From the NCBI GenBank assembly GCA_019637225.1, contig JAHBWC010000034.1, positions 1-64,000 on the forward strand: a stretch of DNA of 64,000 nucleotides. The letters are read 5' to 3'. The translations under genes were made by a program, and so were the position numbers. Shown piece after piece: positions 17,401-28,652 of the stretch (position 1 is the first letter of the stretch; every line of letters begins with the position of its first letter). The DNA is from Labilithrix sp. (GTDB lineage Bacteria; Myxococcota_A; Polyangia; Polyangiales; Polyangiaceae). The notes under the pieces are model-generated. The model did not search any database and was not told the DNA's origin. It saw only the letters and a program-made list of their open reading frames with translations.

Positions 17401-17487
17401 ACGACATACTTCACGGTCAACACCGGCTGCGCCCCGTCGAACGCTGCGTGTCAGTCTGTCGTCTCCATCATCCCGACGATGCCCTGA
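14440..17487 (+). CDS. G8-domain/parallel beta-helix lipoprotein (CEMIP/PANDER-like)
   Basis: About 1015 residues from the ATG at 14440, preferred over a GTG seven codons upstream because it gives a clean signal peptide with lipobox LAVGC. An acidic Asp/Ala/Gly linker follows. Residues of about 150-290 form a G8-like domain (TRVLVHGNDDIPAGTLLRQL, then DIRFEF). A right-handed beta-helix region follows with HNIRFATADRI, GGHIMVHSK, YPIHFHLSGD and SYVTDSSIWRS, which are hallmarks of the CEMIP/TMEM2/fibrocystin-L group. The C-terminal 250 residues contain several Cys and beta-rich sequence. Animal relatives bind or depolymerise hyaluronan; the bacterial role is unknown, perhaps a polysaccharide-active surface protein. 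It is monocistronic. Confidence 0.85.
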   Translation: MRASRTYWICLVVAASCTTLAVGCSEASSATEDATADAGANGDADGDASADSTSPQPSADGSTEDPEDASPDAPGGPSVRIDGKCYAICQTSSDPDGDGWGSENGAACVMPASSLATSSPWCETPVPQTSYEAPSLSVSDETTSVAVIPRPPKLALDPPHNCPHSASGLTTWNPSWLGSDGVVAIPPQTRVLVHGNDDIPAGTLLRQLTIPASSELIFADQAATFRVTDIEVAGAMRLGSPTCRLQSDIRFEFDTDEDVSSAGVRSAIYDRMGLGIMVDSMGVLDVFGTRHQPTWTRLAATANAGTRQLVLAESVDWQPGQKLIVATSDRYDYPIRDQNEVRTITSINGGTTVTIDAPLAYRHYGGPEYQVEVGLLSHNIRFATADRILQAAPTFGGHIMVHSKTARISGAELYGLGQQNFIGRYPIHFHLSGDVTGTSYVTDSSIWRSNWRCAVLHRTDHALISRNVAYDVFGHCYYLEDGVEMNNELSYNLAVKPKILGPIDQASIDALNGPPQTGFTLRQSSEYAQPADRAAAGFYISNGNNRIIGNAASGGFAGFSFPNLPKAIGGSAERIDPILYGVSHFDGNTAHSAGYFWGDTGCVYAGGTLREVDDGGQKVLEYTSGRQTDPNLLRRTPEVFNNTKTFLCEAGITHWGNSPRAVNLESWDNGFLAKLFGAASIHGGLSVGRTGNTANQSSRPRSYYQRGFQFYDTRTQTILRNVVFRNYQHDPNSGSLSEHDSCALLGMTHSDQFTPQQMNATSGLHFVNVSEGQRICLGNSGTLASRNFNLIDNDGSATFINGDGLPAGPRLVGSGYSDAWRTSSACVHHDAWGLWICPLDAPHAVASVGTVPNANVQVQLYGIDNTCRGTNHYSAVEYIDAQITAPSGTGWHHVFPGGVPPTFDVQTLQVPANSFVVLSFTLPPSVTCSVAGWSASSSLTSLLASTGATYTTAQNTCFIRIPPTNLGSFTASGLSVANMTWRGNPSPTTYFTVNTGCAPSNAACQSVVSIIPTMP

Positions 17488-17547
17488 ACGAGCCGCAGCA
17501 AGCCGCACAAGCCGCAACGGACCCCGCACACGTTGCAACGCACAAAA

Positions 17548-17578
17548 GCAAAGCGGCCGCGCGAGGCGGCCACTTTGC
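17548..17578 (-). terminator. Rho-independent terminator of tRNA-Ser
   Basis: Read on the minus strand just after the tRNA, bases 17578-17566 pair with 17560-17548 (13 positions, one C-A mismatch) around a five-base loop, followed by TTTT (17547-17544). This is the best intrinsic terminator in the window. It can also be entered from the plus strand by the G8 gene transcript, but without a T tract. Confidence 0.85.
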
Positions 17579-17582
17579 TGCT

Positions 17583-17672
17583 TGGCGGAGAGCAAGGGAT
17601 TCGAACCCTTGGTACCCTTGCAGGCACACCTGATTTCGAATCAGGCACCTTCGGCCACTCGGTCAGCTCTCC
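17583..17672 (-). tRNA. tRNA-Ser (anticodon CGA)
   Basis: A 90-nt tRNA on the minus strand with encoded 3' CCA. The acceptor stem pairs GGAGAGC with GCTCTCC, with discriminator G. The anticodon arm is CCTGA-TTCGAAA-TCAGG, giving anticodon CGA (decodes UCG). The long variable arm typical of class II tRNAs is present between the anticodon and T arms, and the T arm is GGGTTCGAATCCC-like. It stands alone, with a terminator downstream. Confidence 0.97.
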
Positions 17673-17702
17673 ACCTCGCACGCTCATCCATCGGGCAAGC
17701 GA

Positions 17703-17708
17703 TGTCAA
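17703..17708 (-). promoter_or_regulatory. -35 element candidate for tRNA-Ser
   Basis: A perfect TTGACA on the minus strand, 31 bp upstream of the tRNA 5' end. That is the right distance for a sigma-70 promoter starting a few bases before the tRNA. No good -10 hexamer is visible at 16-18 bp spacing (the positions read TGAGCG), so the call is tentative. Confidence 0.4.
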
Positions 17709-17789
17709 GCCCTGGGAAAGCGCGAGGTTAGGTCGGCGTCGATTTTCCTTCGGTCGGCGGCGGGCTGGCGCGGCCGGACCGGCGGGAAA

Positions 17790-18722
17790 TCACATCGGGC
17801 CGGCGCCGGCCGGCGGCGTGAGGACTTCGCCGGGGCGGCCGACGTGGCGAGCCTCTTCACCGTCCATGACGACGCGCTCGCCGTTCAGGTCCTCGATGTC
17901 GATCACGAGCTCGACCGCCACCTTCGCCTGCGCATAGGTGCGGAGCCCGACGTCGAAGCCGATGACGGCGGCGAGGTTCGTCGTCGAGGCCGGCATCCAG
18001 TCCTGCAGGACGGGATCGGGCTGGCTCGATCGGTTCTGGATGTTGAACGTGCGGTTGTAGAGCGCCGCGCCGCCGAACGCGCCCATCGCGTCGGGCGGGC
18101 GACGCGCGAGGGCCATCGCGATGGTGAGATCGGTCGCGAGCTCCCTCATGTCGTCCGGCGTGATGATGCCCTCGACGCGGCCCTTCGGCGGGAGAATGAC
18201 GAAGCGATCGATGCCGGAGAAGTTCGGCAGGACCTCCTCGTCGCGCACCGTGGTCACGCCCGGCACGTAGCGGACGAACTCGTTCCACGGATCGATCAGG
18301 AGCTCGACCGTGTGCTGTCGATCGTCGAGGTTCGAGAGCGTGTAGCGCACGGTCACGCGCGAGTCCGCGGTGATGTGGAAAGGCGGGCGCGGATACGGAT
18401 CCTGCTCGCCGCGCGGACGCTCCTCGTCGGTGGGTCGCCGGTAGGGCAGGCGGACCTCGCGGCCGACCTGATAGATCTGCTGCTGGCCGTCGTCGTAGGT
18501 CGGCGCCGTCGTCTCGAGCATCCCGAGGACGACCGGCGGCAAGACCTCCTTCTCGTCCTCGCCCGCGCACGCGCTCGCGACCGCGCCGAGCACGAAGAGG
18601 CCGGCGACCGCGCGGACGGCGAGCCCCTGCGGGCGACGAGACGCCTCGGGGCGATCGAGCGCTCCGCGGGCCGCGCCCGACCGACGGCCGTCTCCTGTCG
18701 ACTCCCCTTCGTGGGTGCGCAT
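17790..18722 (-). CDS. Hypothetical lipoprotein
   Basis: A 310-residue protein of unknown family. The ATG at 18722 is preceded by GGAGGAG at six bases; another ATG lies two codons earlier. A signal peptide with lipobox VASAC occurs near residue 50, behind an Arg-rich N-region that is long for a signal peptide, so an internal start is possible. The mature part is beta-rich (DSRVTVRYTLSNLDDRQHTV, VELVIDIEDLNGERVVMDG), with no catalytic motif. It ends with a Pro/Gly-rich tail. It lies 89 bp downstream of the TPR sigma-54 regulator on the same strand and may be its operon partner. Confidence 0.75.
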   Translation of the reverse strand: MRTHEGESTGDGRRSGAARGALDRPEASRRPQGLAVRAVAGLFVLGAVASACAGEDEKEVLPPVVLGMLETTAPTYDDGQQQIYQVGREVRLPYRRPTDEERPRGEQDPYPRPPFHITADSRVTVRYTLSNLDDRQHTVELLIDPWNEFVRYVPGVTTVRDEEVLPNFSGIDRFVILPPKGRVEGIITPDDMRELATDLTIAMALARRPPDAMGAFGGAALYNRTFNIQNRSSQPDPVLQDWMPASTTNLAAVIGFDVGLRTYAQAKVAVELVIDIEDLNGERVVMDGEEARHVGRPGEVLTPPAGAGPM

Positions 18723-18811
18723 CCGCATCTCCTCCAACCTCGAGAGTAGCCGAGCGCGGCGCCGCTCGCGACGCGTCTCGTCGCCGGCGCGACGGTCGCC
18801 CGCTGCGCACC

Positions 18812-21133
18812 TCATCCGACGTCGTCCGATTCGAGCACACGGTACAGGCCCTGCCGACTCACGCCGAGGCTCCGCGCGGCGCGGAGCTTGTTCCCGTCGG
18901 CGCTCGCGATCGCTCGGCCGACGAGCGCGCGGAGCTCGGCCTTGTGGCGGGCGCGGAGCTCCGCGAGCGTGGTCTCGCGAAGCGCCGGCCCGCCGTCGTC
19001 CTGCCGGCGGATGCGGTGCGCGCCCGTGCGCGCGACGCTGCTCGAGCCGATCGCGGAGGCCAGCTCCTCGCGGCCGATGACGATGCCCTCGCCCATCGTC
19101 GCCGCGACACGGAGGACGTTGGCGAGCTCGCGCACGTTGCCGGGCCACGGGTGCTCGGTGAGCATCGTGAGCGCCGGGATGTCGAGGCGGTGGGCCTTCG
19201 TCGCCGGATCGCGGACGAGCAGCGCGCGGGCGATCGCCGGCAGGTCCTCCGGGCGCTCGCGGAGCGCCGGGATACGGACCGTGATCGCGGCGAGGCGGTA
19301 GAACAGGTCCTCGCGGAACGTGCCGGCGGCGACCATCTCGGCGAGGTCCTTGTGCGTCGCGGCGATGACGCGCACGTCGACCCGGCGCGTTCGCGTGCCG
19401 CCCACGGCGCGCACCTGGCCGTCCTCGAGCACGCGGAGGAGCTTGGTCTGCATCGCCGGGCTCATCTCACCGACCTCGTCGAGGAAGAGCGTGCCTCCCT
19501 CCGACTCGACGAAGAGACCGGGGCGCGAGCGCTCCGCGCCGGTGAAGGCTCCGCGCTCGTGGCCGAAGAGCTCCGCCTCGAGGAGCGGATGCGGGATCGC
19601 CCCGCAGTTGACGGCGAGCAGCGGCGCCGCGTGACGCGGCGAGAGGCGATGAACGAACCGCGCGAAGAGCTCCTTGCCCGAGCCCGTCTCGCCGGTGAGC
19701 ACGAGGCTCGCGTTCGAGCGCGCGGCGCGCCCCACGGTCGCGAGCGCGCGCATCAGACCGGGGGAGTCACCCGCGATCCCGATCTCCTCCTTCGCGCGGA
19801 GCACCTCGTCGCCCACGTCGAGCTCGACCTCCGCGCGCTTCGTCTGGCGGAGCGCGGCGGTGCGCTGCTCGACCTGGCGGAGCGTCCGGAGGAGCGTCTT
19901 CTTGTACGCCGGCGGCGCGCGATCGACGAGGCGCGCGCGCAGCGTGACGAGCGCGTTGCGCGCGAGCTGCCCGATCGGCTCCGGCTCCGTCACGAGGCCG
20001 GCGAAGGCTTCGTGCTCGAGGCGCGCCGCGGCGCCGCCCATGGCGCACGCGGCGGCGCCAAGCCAGCGGAGGAGCCACGCATCGGGCGCGCCGGCGCGCG
20101 CCGCGATCGCGAGCGCCTGCGCGGCGTGAGCGCGCGTCCCTCCGCGCGCCGCGCTCCCCGTCATGCCGATCGCGATGCGCTCCGCTTCACCGAAGCGTCC
20201 GCGCGCCAGGTACCCGAGGGCGCGAATGCGCTCGAGCGCGAAGCGGAGCGGCGGACCGAGCCCGTCGATCGCGAGGCCTTCGTCGACGAAGGCCAGGGCG
20301 GCCTCGGTCCGAGCGCCGGTGGCGAGCGCGAGCGACGCGCGAAACGCGAGGAGCTGAGCGCGCTGCCACCCGGCCTTGAGCTCGGCGTCGTCGGTGCGAT
20401 CGAGCAGCGTGCGCGCCTCGTCGTAGGCGCCGAGGTCCATGAGCGTGAGCAGCCGCGCCGAGGTCAGAGACCACTCCGCCGAGGGCGCGGGCGACGATCG
20501 CGGCAGCTCCGCGGCGCGATCGAGCAGCGTGAGCGCGGCTTCGAAGCGCCCGGCCGCGCGGTGCGCCATCGCAGCGTTGTAGAATACACGCAGCGCTCGC
20601 GCGCGCGGGAGCGACTCCACCGGAGCGGGGACCCCCGGCTGCGCCGACGACACGAGCAGGTCGAAGGTCTCGCGGGCGCGCTCGTCGTCGCCGACGCGCG
20701 AGAGGAGCAGGGCGTAGTCCGACAGCACGGTCGCCTGCGTGCGAGGATCGGCCGCGCGCTCGGCGAGGTGACGAGCGCGCGCCGCGTGACGGAGCCCCGC
20801 GACGTAGTCTCCGCGCGTGCGCTCGACCTCCGCGAGCGCGAGCTCGGCGAGCGCGGTCTCGCGCCGCGAGCCCGCCGCGCGGGCAACGCGGATCGCCTCG
20901 TGGGCGAGCCGCTCGGCCTCGGCTGGCTTGTCGTCGTAGAGCATCGCGAGCGCGAGGACGCGCCGCGCCGCGGCGCGCGACGACTCGGCGGCGCGCGTCC
21001 CCTCCGCGCCCTTCTTCGCGCGCGAGGTCTCGGCGACGTGGAGGGCGTCCTCGGCGAGCGCGCGGGCGCGCGGGAAGTCGCCGGCGTCGAGCGCCTCGAG
21101 GGCCTCTTCGAGCGTCGATCGGGGGTGGGCCAT
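18812..21133 (-). CDS. TPR-containing sigma-54-dependent activator
   Basis: A 773-residue protein from the ATG at 21133 (an alternative ATG exists 18 codons upstream). Residues of about 1-400 are Ala/Arg/Leu-rich helical repeats (TPR-like: [20 protein letters not shown], then further [20 protein letters not shown]). The AAA+ sigma-54 domain spans about 455-690, with GETGSGKE, the GAFTGAERS contact loop and [14 protein letters not shown]-terminal Fis-type HTH ([18 protein letters not shown]) ends the protein. There is no phospho-receiver; the TPR part presumably senses a protein partner. A near-consensus sigma-54 promoter (21438-21452) faces the divergent lipoprotein gene and is a plausible target. 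Confidence 0.93.
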   Translation of the reverse strand: MAHPRSTLEEALEALDAGDFPRARALAEDALHVAETSRAKKGAEGTRAAESSRAAARRVLALAMLYDDKPAEAERLAHEAIRVARAAGSRRETALAELALAEVERTRGDYVAGLRHAARARHLAERAADPRTQATVLSDYALLLSRVGDDERARETFDLLVSSAQPGVPAPVESLPRARALRVFYNAAMAHRAAGRFEAALTLLDRAAELPRSSPAPSAEWSLTSARLLTLMDLGAYDEARTLLDRTDDAELKAGWQRAQLLAFRASLALATGARTEAALAFVDEGLAIDGLGPPLRFALERIRALGYLARGRFGEAERIAIGMTGSAARGGTRAHAAQALAIAARAGAPDAWLLRWLGAAACAMGGAAARLEHEAFAGLVTEPEPIGQLARNALVTLRARLVDRAPPAYKKTLLRTLRQVEQRTAALRQTKRAEVELDVGDEVLRAKEEIGIAGDSPGLMRALATVGRAARSNASLVLTGETGSGKELFARFVHRLSPRHAAPLLAVNCGAIPHPLLEAELFGHERGAFTGAERSRPGLFVESEGGTLFLDEVGEMSPAMQTKLLRVLEDGQVRAVGGTRTRRVDVRVIAATHKDLAEMVAAGTFREDLFYRLAAITVRIPALRERPEDLPAIARALLVRDPATKAHRLDIPALTMLTEHPWPGNVRELANVLRVAATMGEGIVIGREELASAIGSSSVARTGAHRIRRQDDGGPALRETTLAELRARHKAELRALVGRAIASADGNKLRAARSLGVSRQGLYRVLESDDVG

Positions 21134-21586
21134 CGAGTGTCCGAAAATGTGACACCCGCTCCCGCGACGGTGCAACAAGATCGTCAAGGTCAGGGTCCCG
21201 GACCGGACCGGGCGCCGGTGACGCGGCCCGGCGTCCGCGGCGGCGACTCACGCGCGCAGCGTCCGCGCGGCGACGCACGCGCGCGGCGTCCGCGGCGCGC
21301 TCGCCCGTCCTTCCGAGGCGCGCTGACCCGCTCGCGCTCCCACGTGGGCCGAGCGCCCACTCCCCTAACGCGTGAACGCGCAAACACGACCCGAAGATCC
21401 GCGCGCGATCGACGTTTCTCCAGGTTTGTCGTCGAGATGGCACCTCCGATGCGTGCCCGCGCGTCGCTCGGAGCCTCGTGATGGGGGGCCAACGACGTCA
21501 CATCGCCGACGCGTGGAGCCGCGCGGCGTGACGCCTGGCCCGACGCCACACGCCTCGCCGCCAGGCGGCTTCTTTGGAGAAAGGTC
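21134..21586. other. Divergent intergenic region with GC-rich degenerate repeats
   Basis: A 453-bp region between the sigma-54 regulator and the DUF4142-like lipoprotein. Bases of about 21220-21305 contain degenerate copies of a GCGTCCGCGGCG-CGAC-CACGCGCGC unit of about 25-30 bp. These could be upstream activating sequences for the enhancer-binding protein or mere GC simple sequence. No gene is supported here. Confidence 0.5.
21438..21452 (+). promoter_or_regulatory. Sigma-54 promoter
   Basis: TGGCAC-CTCCG-ATGC matches the -24/-12 consensus TGGCAC-N5-TTGC at nine of ten specified positions, with correct spacing. Transcription would start about 12 bp downstream, giving a leader of about 120 nt before the lipoprotein at 21587. 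The divergent neighbour encodes a sigma-54 activator, which supports the call. Confidence 0.68.
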
Positions 21587-22378
21587 ATGAACCGCTTTCA
21601 CCTCGTCCTCTTGCTGAGTCCCGCCGTCCTCGGCGCGTTCGCGATCGCTGCGTCGTGCAGCACCGCCGACGAGGATCCGCTGAAGCCAGGCACCGGGCGC
21701 TACTACCAGCCGAAGGACGGCGGCGACCCGGACCGCGAAGCCGTGCTCCCCGAGGCGGGCGATCTCGACGTCTTGAGACCCGCGATCGAGATGCCGAAGG
21801 AGATCACGACGACGGCGCAGGCCGTCCAGGTGCTCTTGACGTCCTACGATCTCGAGGTCAAGGAGGCCGACTTCGCCAAGACGCACGGCAACGGACCGCC
21901 GATCAAGGCCTACGCCGGCGACCTCATCCAGGACGTGAAGGGCTCACGCGGGCGGCTCAGGGGGCTGATCGCCGCCAAGGACATCACGCCCACGCGCACC
22001 GGCATGACCGACCGGATGAAGTTCGAGAGCCAGGCGTCGATCAGCCACCTGTCGAACATCTTCCCGGCCATGTTCAACAGCGTCTTCGCCAACCGTCGCA
22101 TCGACGTCGCGAACAACATGCTCCGCGTCATCGACTCCCAGATCGCGCCGGTGATGGAGGAGGACGACGATCTCAAGAAGGAGATCACCACCGTGCGCGC
22201 GGAGATCGAGAGGCGCCTCGATCGCGCCGAGACGGTGAGGTCCGGCCAGGCCGCAGGCACCGCCGACGGGATGTTCCCGACGCCCGAGGACCCGATCCCG
22301 CCCCAAGGGCCGCAGCAGCCCCAAGGCCCTCCGGCGCCGCAGCAACCGCAGGAGCCCGCCACCGACGCGGGGCCGTGA
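21587..22378 (+). CDS. DUF4142-like lipoprotein
   Basis: A 263-residue lipoprotein with signal peptide and lipobox (IAASCS; Cys near residue 24). The central helical region (DLEVKEADFAKTHGNGPPIK followed by AYAGDLIQDV, then MKFESQASISHLSN) resembles the DUF4142 fold: long helices with a conserved alternation of small and charged residues. The usual Asp-His of DUF4142 is not obvious. The C-terminus is a Pro/Gln-rich tail (PQGPQQPQGPPAPQQPQ). An AGAAAGGTC stretch just before the ATG supplies the ribosome site. It is probably controlled by sigma-54 through the upstream promoter. Function unknown; envelope stress is a guess only. Confidence 0.78.
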   Translation: MNRFHLVLLLSPAVLGAFAIAASCSTADEDPLKPGTGRYYQPKDGGDPDREAVLPEAGDLDVLRPAIEMPKEITTTAQAVQVLLTSYDLEVKEADFAKTHGNGPPIKAYAGDLIQDVKGSRGRLRGLIAAKDITPTRTGMTDRMKFESQASISHLSNIFPAMFNSVFANRRIDVANNMLRVIDSQIAPVMEEDDDLKKEITTVRAEIERRLDRAETVRSGQAAGTADGMFPTPEDPIPPQGPQQPQGPPAPQQPQEPATDAGP

Positions 22379-22386
22379 TGCGCCCA

Positions 22387-22413
22387 CGCCCCGCCGCGTG
22401 ATCCGGCGGGGCG
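22387..22413. terminator. GC hairpin between convergent genes (lipoprotein and secA)
   Basis: A ten-base perfect inverted repeat (22387-22396 with 22404-22413) and seven-base loop in the 45-bp gap between convergent stop codons. It is strong and symmetric but lacks a T tract, which is common for terminators of very GC-rich genomes. Confidence 0.6.
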
Positions 22414-22423
22414 CTCCGCGCCG

Positions 22424-25498
<3,075 letters not shown>

Positions 25499-25750
25499 GA
25501 CGGCGACAAACCTCGAATTCAGCGCGGGCCAGAGGCCCTCATCTTCAGGTGGTGGTAGCGCGCGCCGGGTGGTGCGGCGCGAGCTTCGAGAGACGGATCG
25601 TGAGCCGAAACGCGAGTGGCGAAGCTAGTAATCCTGCGGCTCGAGCGCAAACCCTGCCGCCGCGGCGCCCCTCCGTTTCCACGGGGGAAGCGGCGAGCCG
25701 GGCAGGCTAGCACAGCTCGGATTTCGGCCGGCCCGGCGGCATCCGGGTCG

Positions 25751-25784
25751 GGATGAAGAGGGCCTCCGGCGCCCCTCTTCATCC
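25751..25784. repeat. Strong 12-bp-stem hairpin in the secA upstream region
   Basis: A perfect 12-bp inverted repeat (25751-25762 with 25773-25784) with a ten-base loop, in the divergent 345-bp region between secA and the lipoprotein at 25844. It lies 60 bp before the latter's start and has no T tract. It may act in the 5' leader of the plus-strand operon or stop a short transcript. The rest of the region holds no gene that I can see. Confidence 0.6.
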
Positions 25785-25843
25785 GCTGGACGGGGTCGAT
25801 TTCCATGGCCTCGGCGCTCGCGGTCGAGCGATAATTTCCCGCG

Positions 25844-26383
25844 GTGCGGCGCTATCTGATGGGCGGCCTCGGCGGGGCATTTCTGCTCGCGGTCGGGGTC
25901 CATCTGGCGGCCGGCGCGGCGGCGTGCAACGAGCCGGCCGCGACGGCCTACGGCAACCCGAACACGCTCGACCGCAAGAACCTTCCGGGCGAGGGTGGCG
26001 CCGAGCCGCTCATTTGCGGCGGCGGCGAGGGCGGCGCCGGAGAGGGCTTCGACGGCGGCTGCCCGTCGTTCGCCACGGACATCTTTCCGTACTTCCAGGC
26101 GAACGGCCGCTGGCGCTGCGCCGACGCGACCTGCCACGGCGGCGCGAGCGCGCCTCCGATCGCGACGACCGATCCGACCTCGTGCCTCTCGTCGCTCAAG
26201 ACCATCTCCGTCGGCGGCGTCGCCTACGTGGCCGAGGGGAGCACCGATCCGAACGCGTCGACCGTGCTCTGCAACCTGCAGGGCACCTGCGGGAGCCGCA
26301 TGCCGAAGGCGCCCGGCGAGGACCCGACCAACGCGGAGCTCTGCATGCTCGAGGCGTGGCTGAAGTGCGGGTCCCCTCCGTGA
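25844..26383 (+). CDS. Exported Cys-rich protein with CX4CH haem-like motif
   Basis: A 179-residue protein with a GTG start (25844; an ATG five codons later is the alternative). The signal peptide ends near AGAAACNE, with the Cys possibly a lipidation site. The middle is Gly-rich, followed by DIFPYFQANGRWRCADATCHGG, a CX4CH motif in a setting like that of small cytochrome-type domains, then a TSCLSSLKTI segment and a C-terminal pair of Cys. Whether haem is bound is unknown because CX4CH is rare for c-type haem. It heads the plus-strand half of a cluster of proteins with similar motifs; the gene at 29239 carries the same CX4CH signature. Confidence 0.8.
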   Translation: MRRYLMGGLGGAFLLAVGVHLAAGAAACNEPAATAYGNPNTLDRKNLPGEGGAEPLICGGGEGGAGEGFDGGCPSFATDIFPYFQANGRWRCADATCHGGASAPPIATTDPTSCLSSLKTISVGGVAYVAEGSTDPNASTVLCNLQGTCGSRMPKAPGEDPTNAELCMLEAWLKCGSPP

Positions 26384-26507
26384 TCGGCGCGTGACCGCGG
26401 ACGCGCGAGCGGCGATCGCGCTAGTTGAATCGGGATAGCGCACGAGATCGTGCCGGCAACCGCTGGGGTTGTTGGGCAAGTCGCTCGAGTTCGTATAGCG
26501 TGGACAG

Positions 26508-28652
26508 GTGCTCGTGCGGTTCCGATCGCCCCGCGCCGTCGCGCGGCTCGCGCTACTCGCCGCCTTCTTCTCGCTCCCGGCGACGCAGTATTCAAGTCGC
26601 GCTCGGGCAGGTGAGAGGGAGGACAACGCCGTCATCACGGCGGTCGACAAGGTCCTCGCCCACGACGTCCCGAACGCGAACTTCGGCGAGGCGAGGCGAA
26701 AGCTCCGCGGCCTCCTCGACAAGTGCAAGAAGGGCTGCAGCGGGCCCGCGGTCGCTCGCGTCTACGTCGCGCTCGGCATGGTGGCGGCGCAGATCAACCA
26801 GACGGAAGAAGCCAAGACCGCGTGGAACGACGCGTTCAGCGTCGACTCGAACGCGGCGCTTCCCGCGACCGGCGTCGCGGCCCCGGTCCGGCAGCAGTTC
26901 GAGGACGCGCGCAAGGCGTGGCTCGCGTCGAACGTCCAACCCGACGACCCGTCGAAGAGCGGCTGGGTCAACAAGAACGCGTTCGAGCTCGCGAAGGCGG
27001 CCATCGCCGCCGAGCAGGCCCAGAACTGGCCCGAGTGCATCGACAAGGACCGCTCGGCCCTCACGCTCGAGGAGAACGGGCGCGCGCGCATCCACCTCGC
27101 GGGCTGCGAGGAGAAGGCCGGCAAGTTCGTCGACGCCCTCCGCGACTACGCCAAGGCGCTCGAGGGCGCGCGAGCCAAGGGCGACGTCGTCACCGCGAAG
27201 GTGATCCAGGAGCGCGTGACCGCGATCCTCCCGAAGCTCGCGCACGTGAAGTTCGAGCGCCCGGCCGAGGTGACCGAGCTGTCGATCACCTTCGACGATC
27301 GCGCGATCCCTGAGGCGCGCCTCGGCGAGAGCTTCACGATCGATCCCGGCACGCACAGCGTCCACGCCGAGGGTCTCCTCCGTGGCGCGCGCGTGTCGTC
27401 CGACGAGACCTTCGACGTCAAGGAAGGCGAGACGGCGCTCGTCAAGGTCAAGCTCAAGCCCGTCGCGCTGACGAAGGGCCAGCTCGAGTGCATGGTCTCG
27501 GCGAAGACGCAGGAAGAGATCCTCGCGTGCCTGCCGCAGGACCGGAAGCCGCTGCAGGTCCACGTCGGCCTGGAGATGAGCGGCTACACCGACTCGATCA
27601 ACGTCCACGTGCTCACCCCGGCGGTCCAGGGCTCCGTCGCGTCGCCGACCGCGGGCTGGAACGTCGGCGCGAACTACCTCGTCGACGTCGTCACCGCGGC
27701 GTCGCCGGACGTCGTGTCGACCGCGTCGCGTCGCTTCCACGACGTCCGGCACGTCCTCGGGCTCACCGGCGGATACAAGCCCGGCCGCTTCGGCGCCCAG
27801 GCCTTCGCGAACTACTCCGAGGAGCGCGACTACATCTCGCGCACGCTCGGGCTCGTCGCGACCGGTGACTTCGCCGACAAACAGATCACCCCGGCGCTCG
27901 GCTACTCGTATACGTGGGACACGATCGGCCGCGCGGGCACGAGCTACGACGTCTTCGCCAGGCCGTTCGACACCCACGAGGTCACCGCCGGCTCGACGTT
28001 CATCCTGTCGCCGGCGTCGCTCCTGGTGCTCGGCGGCGGCGTCGCGTTCGAGAGCGGCGATCAGTCGAAGCCGTACCGCTACATCCCGATCTTCGAGCCC
28101 GGCGTCAGCGTGCCGGTGGGCGCCTCCATCGACGAGGTGAACCGGAACCGCCTCCCCGCCAAGCCGCTCGAGCAGCTCCCGCTCGACCGCCAGCGCTTCT
28201 CGCTGAGCGGGCGTTACATCGTGCGCATCGGCGGGCGCTCGACGCTGCGCATCGAAGAGCGCCTGTACCGCGACACGTGGGCGATCACCTCGAGCTCGAC
28301 GGACGCTCGCTACATGATGGACCTGAACGCGCGCCTCCGCGTTTGGCCTCACCTCCGCGTGCACGCGCAGAACGGCACGAGCTTTTACAACCGCGTCTAC
28401 GGCGCGACCCTCAACTCCGACGGGTCCGCGACGATCCCGCGGTTTCGCACCAACGATCGCGAGCTCAGCCCGATGATCGGGATCACCGGAGGAGGAGGCG
28501 TGCGCTACGCGCTGACCGATCCTGGCGGCAAGTTCCAGCTCGCGGTGTTCAGCAGCGCCGACATGCTCTTCAACTACTACATCAACACGCTCTTCATCCG
28601 GACCAGGTTCGCGGGATACGGCACCATCGGTCTCGAGGCGGATTTCGAATGA
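26508..28652 (+). CDS. Outer-membrane DUF3570-type beta-barrel with TPR/PEGA-like N-terminal half
   Basis: A 714-residue exported protein with a GTG start. After the signal peptide, residues of about 35-240 form TPR-like helical repeats (ALGMVAAQINQTEEAKTAW and others). A PEGA-like beta segment follows (about 260-325: ELSITFDDRAIPEARLG, IDPGTHSVHAEG). From about residue 350 to the end it is a beta-barrel of DUF3570 type, with VDVVTAASPDVVSTASRRFH as the hallmark and a terminal aromatic-charged strand ending in DFE. DUF3570 proteins elsewhere sit next to redox/ApbE-type genes. The next gene starts inside its stop codon (ATGA at 28649), so the two are coupled. It is probably the membrane channel or scaffold of this cluster. 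Confidence 0.85.
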   Translation: MLVRFRSPRAVARLALLAAFFSLPATQYSSRARAGEREDNAVITAVDKVLAHDVPNANFGEARRKLRGLLDKCKKGCSGPAVARVYVALGMVAAQINQTEEAKTAWNDAFSVDSNAALPATGVAAPVRQQFEDARKAWLASNVQPDDPSKSGWVNKNAFELAKAAIAAEQAQNWPECIDKDRSALTLEENGRARIHLAGCEEKAGKFVDALRDYAKALEGARAKGDVVTAKVIQERVTAILPKLAHVKFERPAEVTELSITFDDRAIPEARLGESFTIDPGTHSVHAEGLLRGARVSSDETFDVKEGETALVKVKLKPVALTKGQLECMVSAKTQEEILACLPQDRKPLQVHVGLEMSGYTDSINVHVLTPAVQGSVASPTAGWNVGANYLVDVVTAASPDVVSTASRRFHDVRHVLGLTGGYKPGRFGAQAFANYSEERDYISRTLGLVATGDFADKQITPALGYSYTWDTIGRAGTSYDVFARPFDTHEVTAGSTFILSPASLLVLGGGVAFESGDQSKPYRYIPIFEPGVSVPVGASIDEVNRNRLPAKPLEQLPLDRQRFSLSGRYIVRIGGRSTLRIEERLYRDTWAITSSSTDARYMMDLNARLRVWPHLRVHAQNGTSFYNRVYGATLNSDGSATIPRFRTNDRELSPMIGITGGGGVRYALTDPGGKFQLAVFSSADMLFNYYINTLFIRTRFAGYGTIGLEADFE

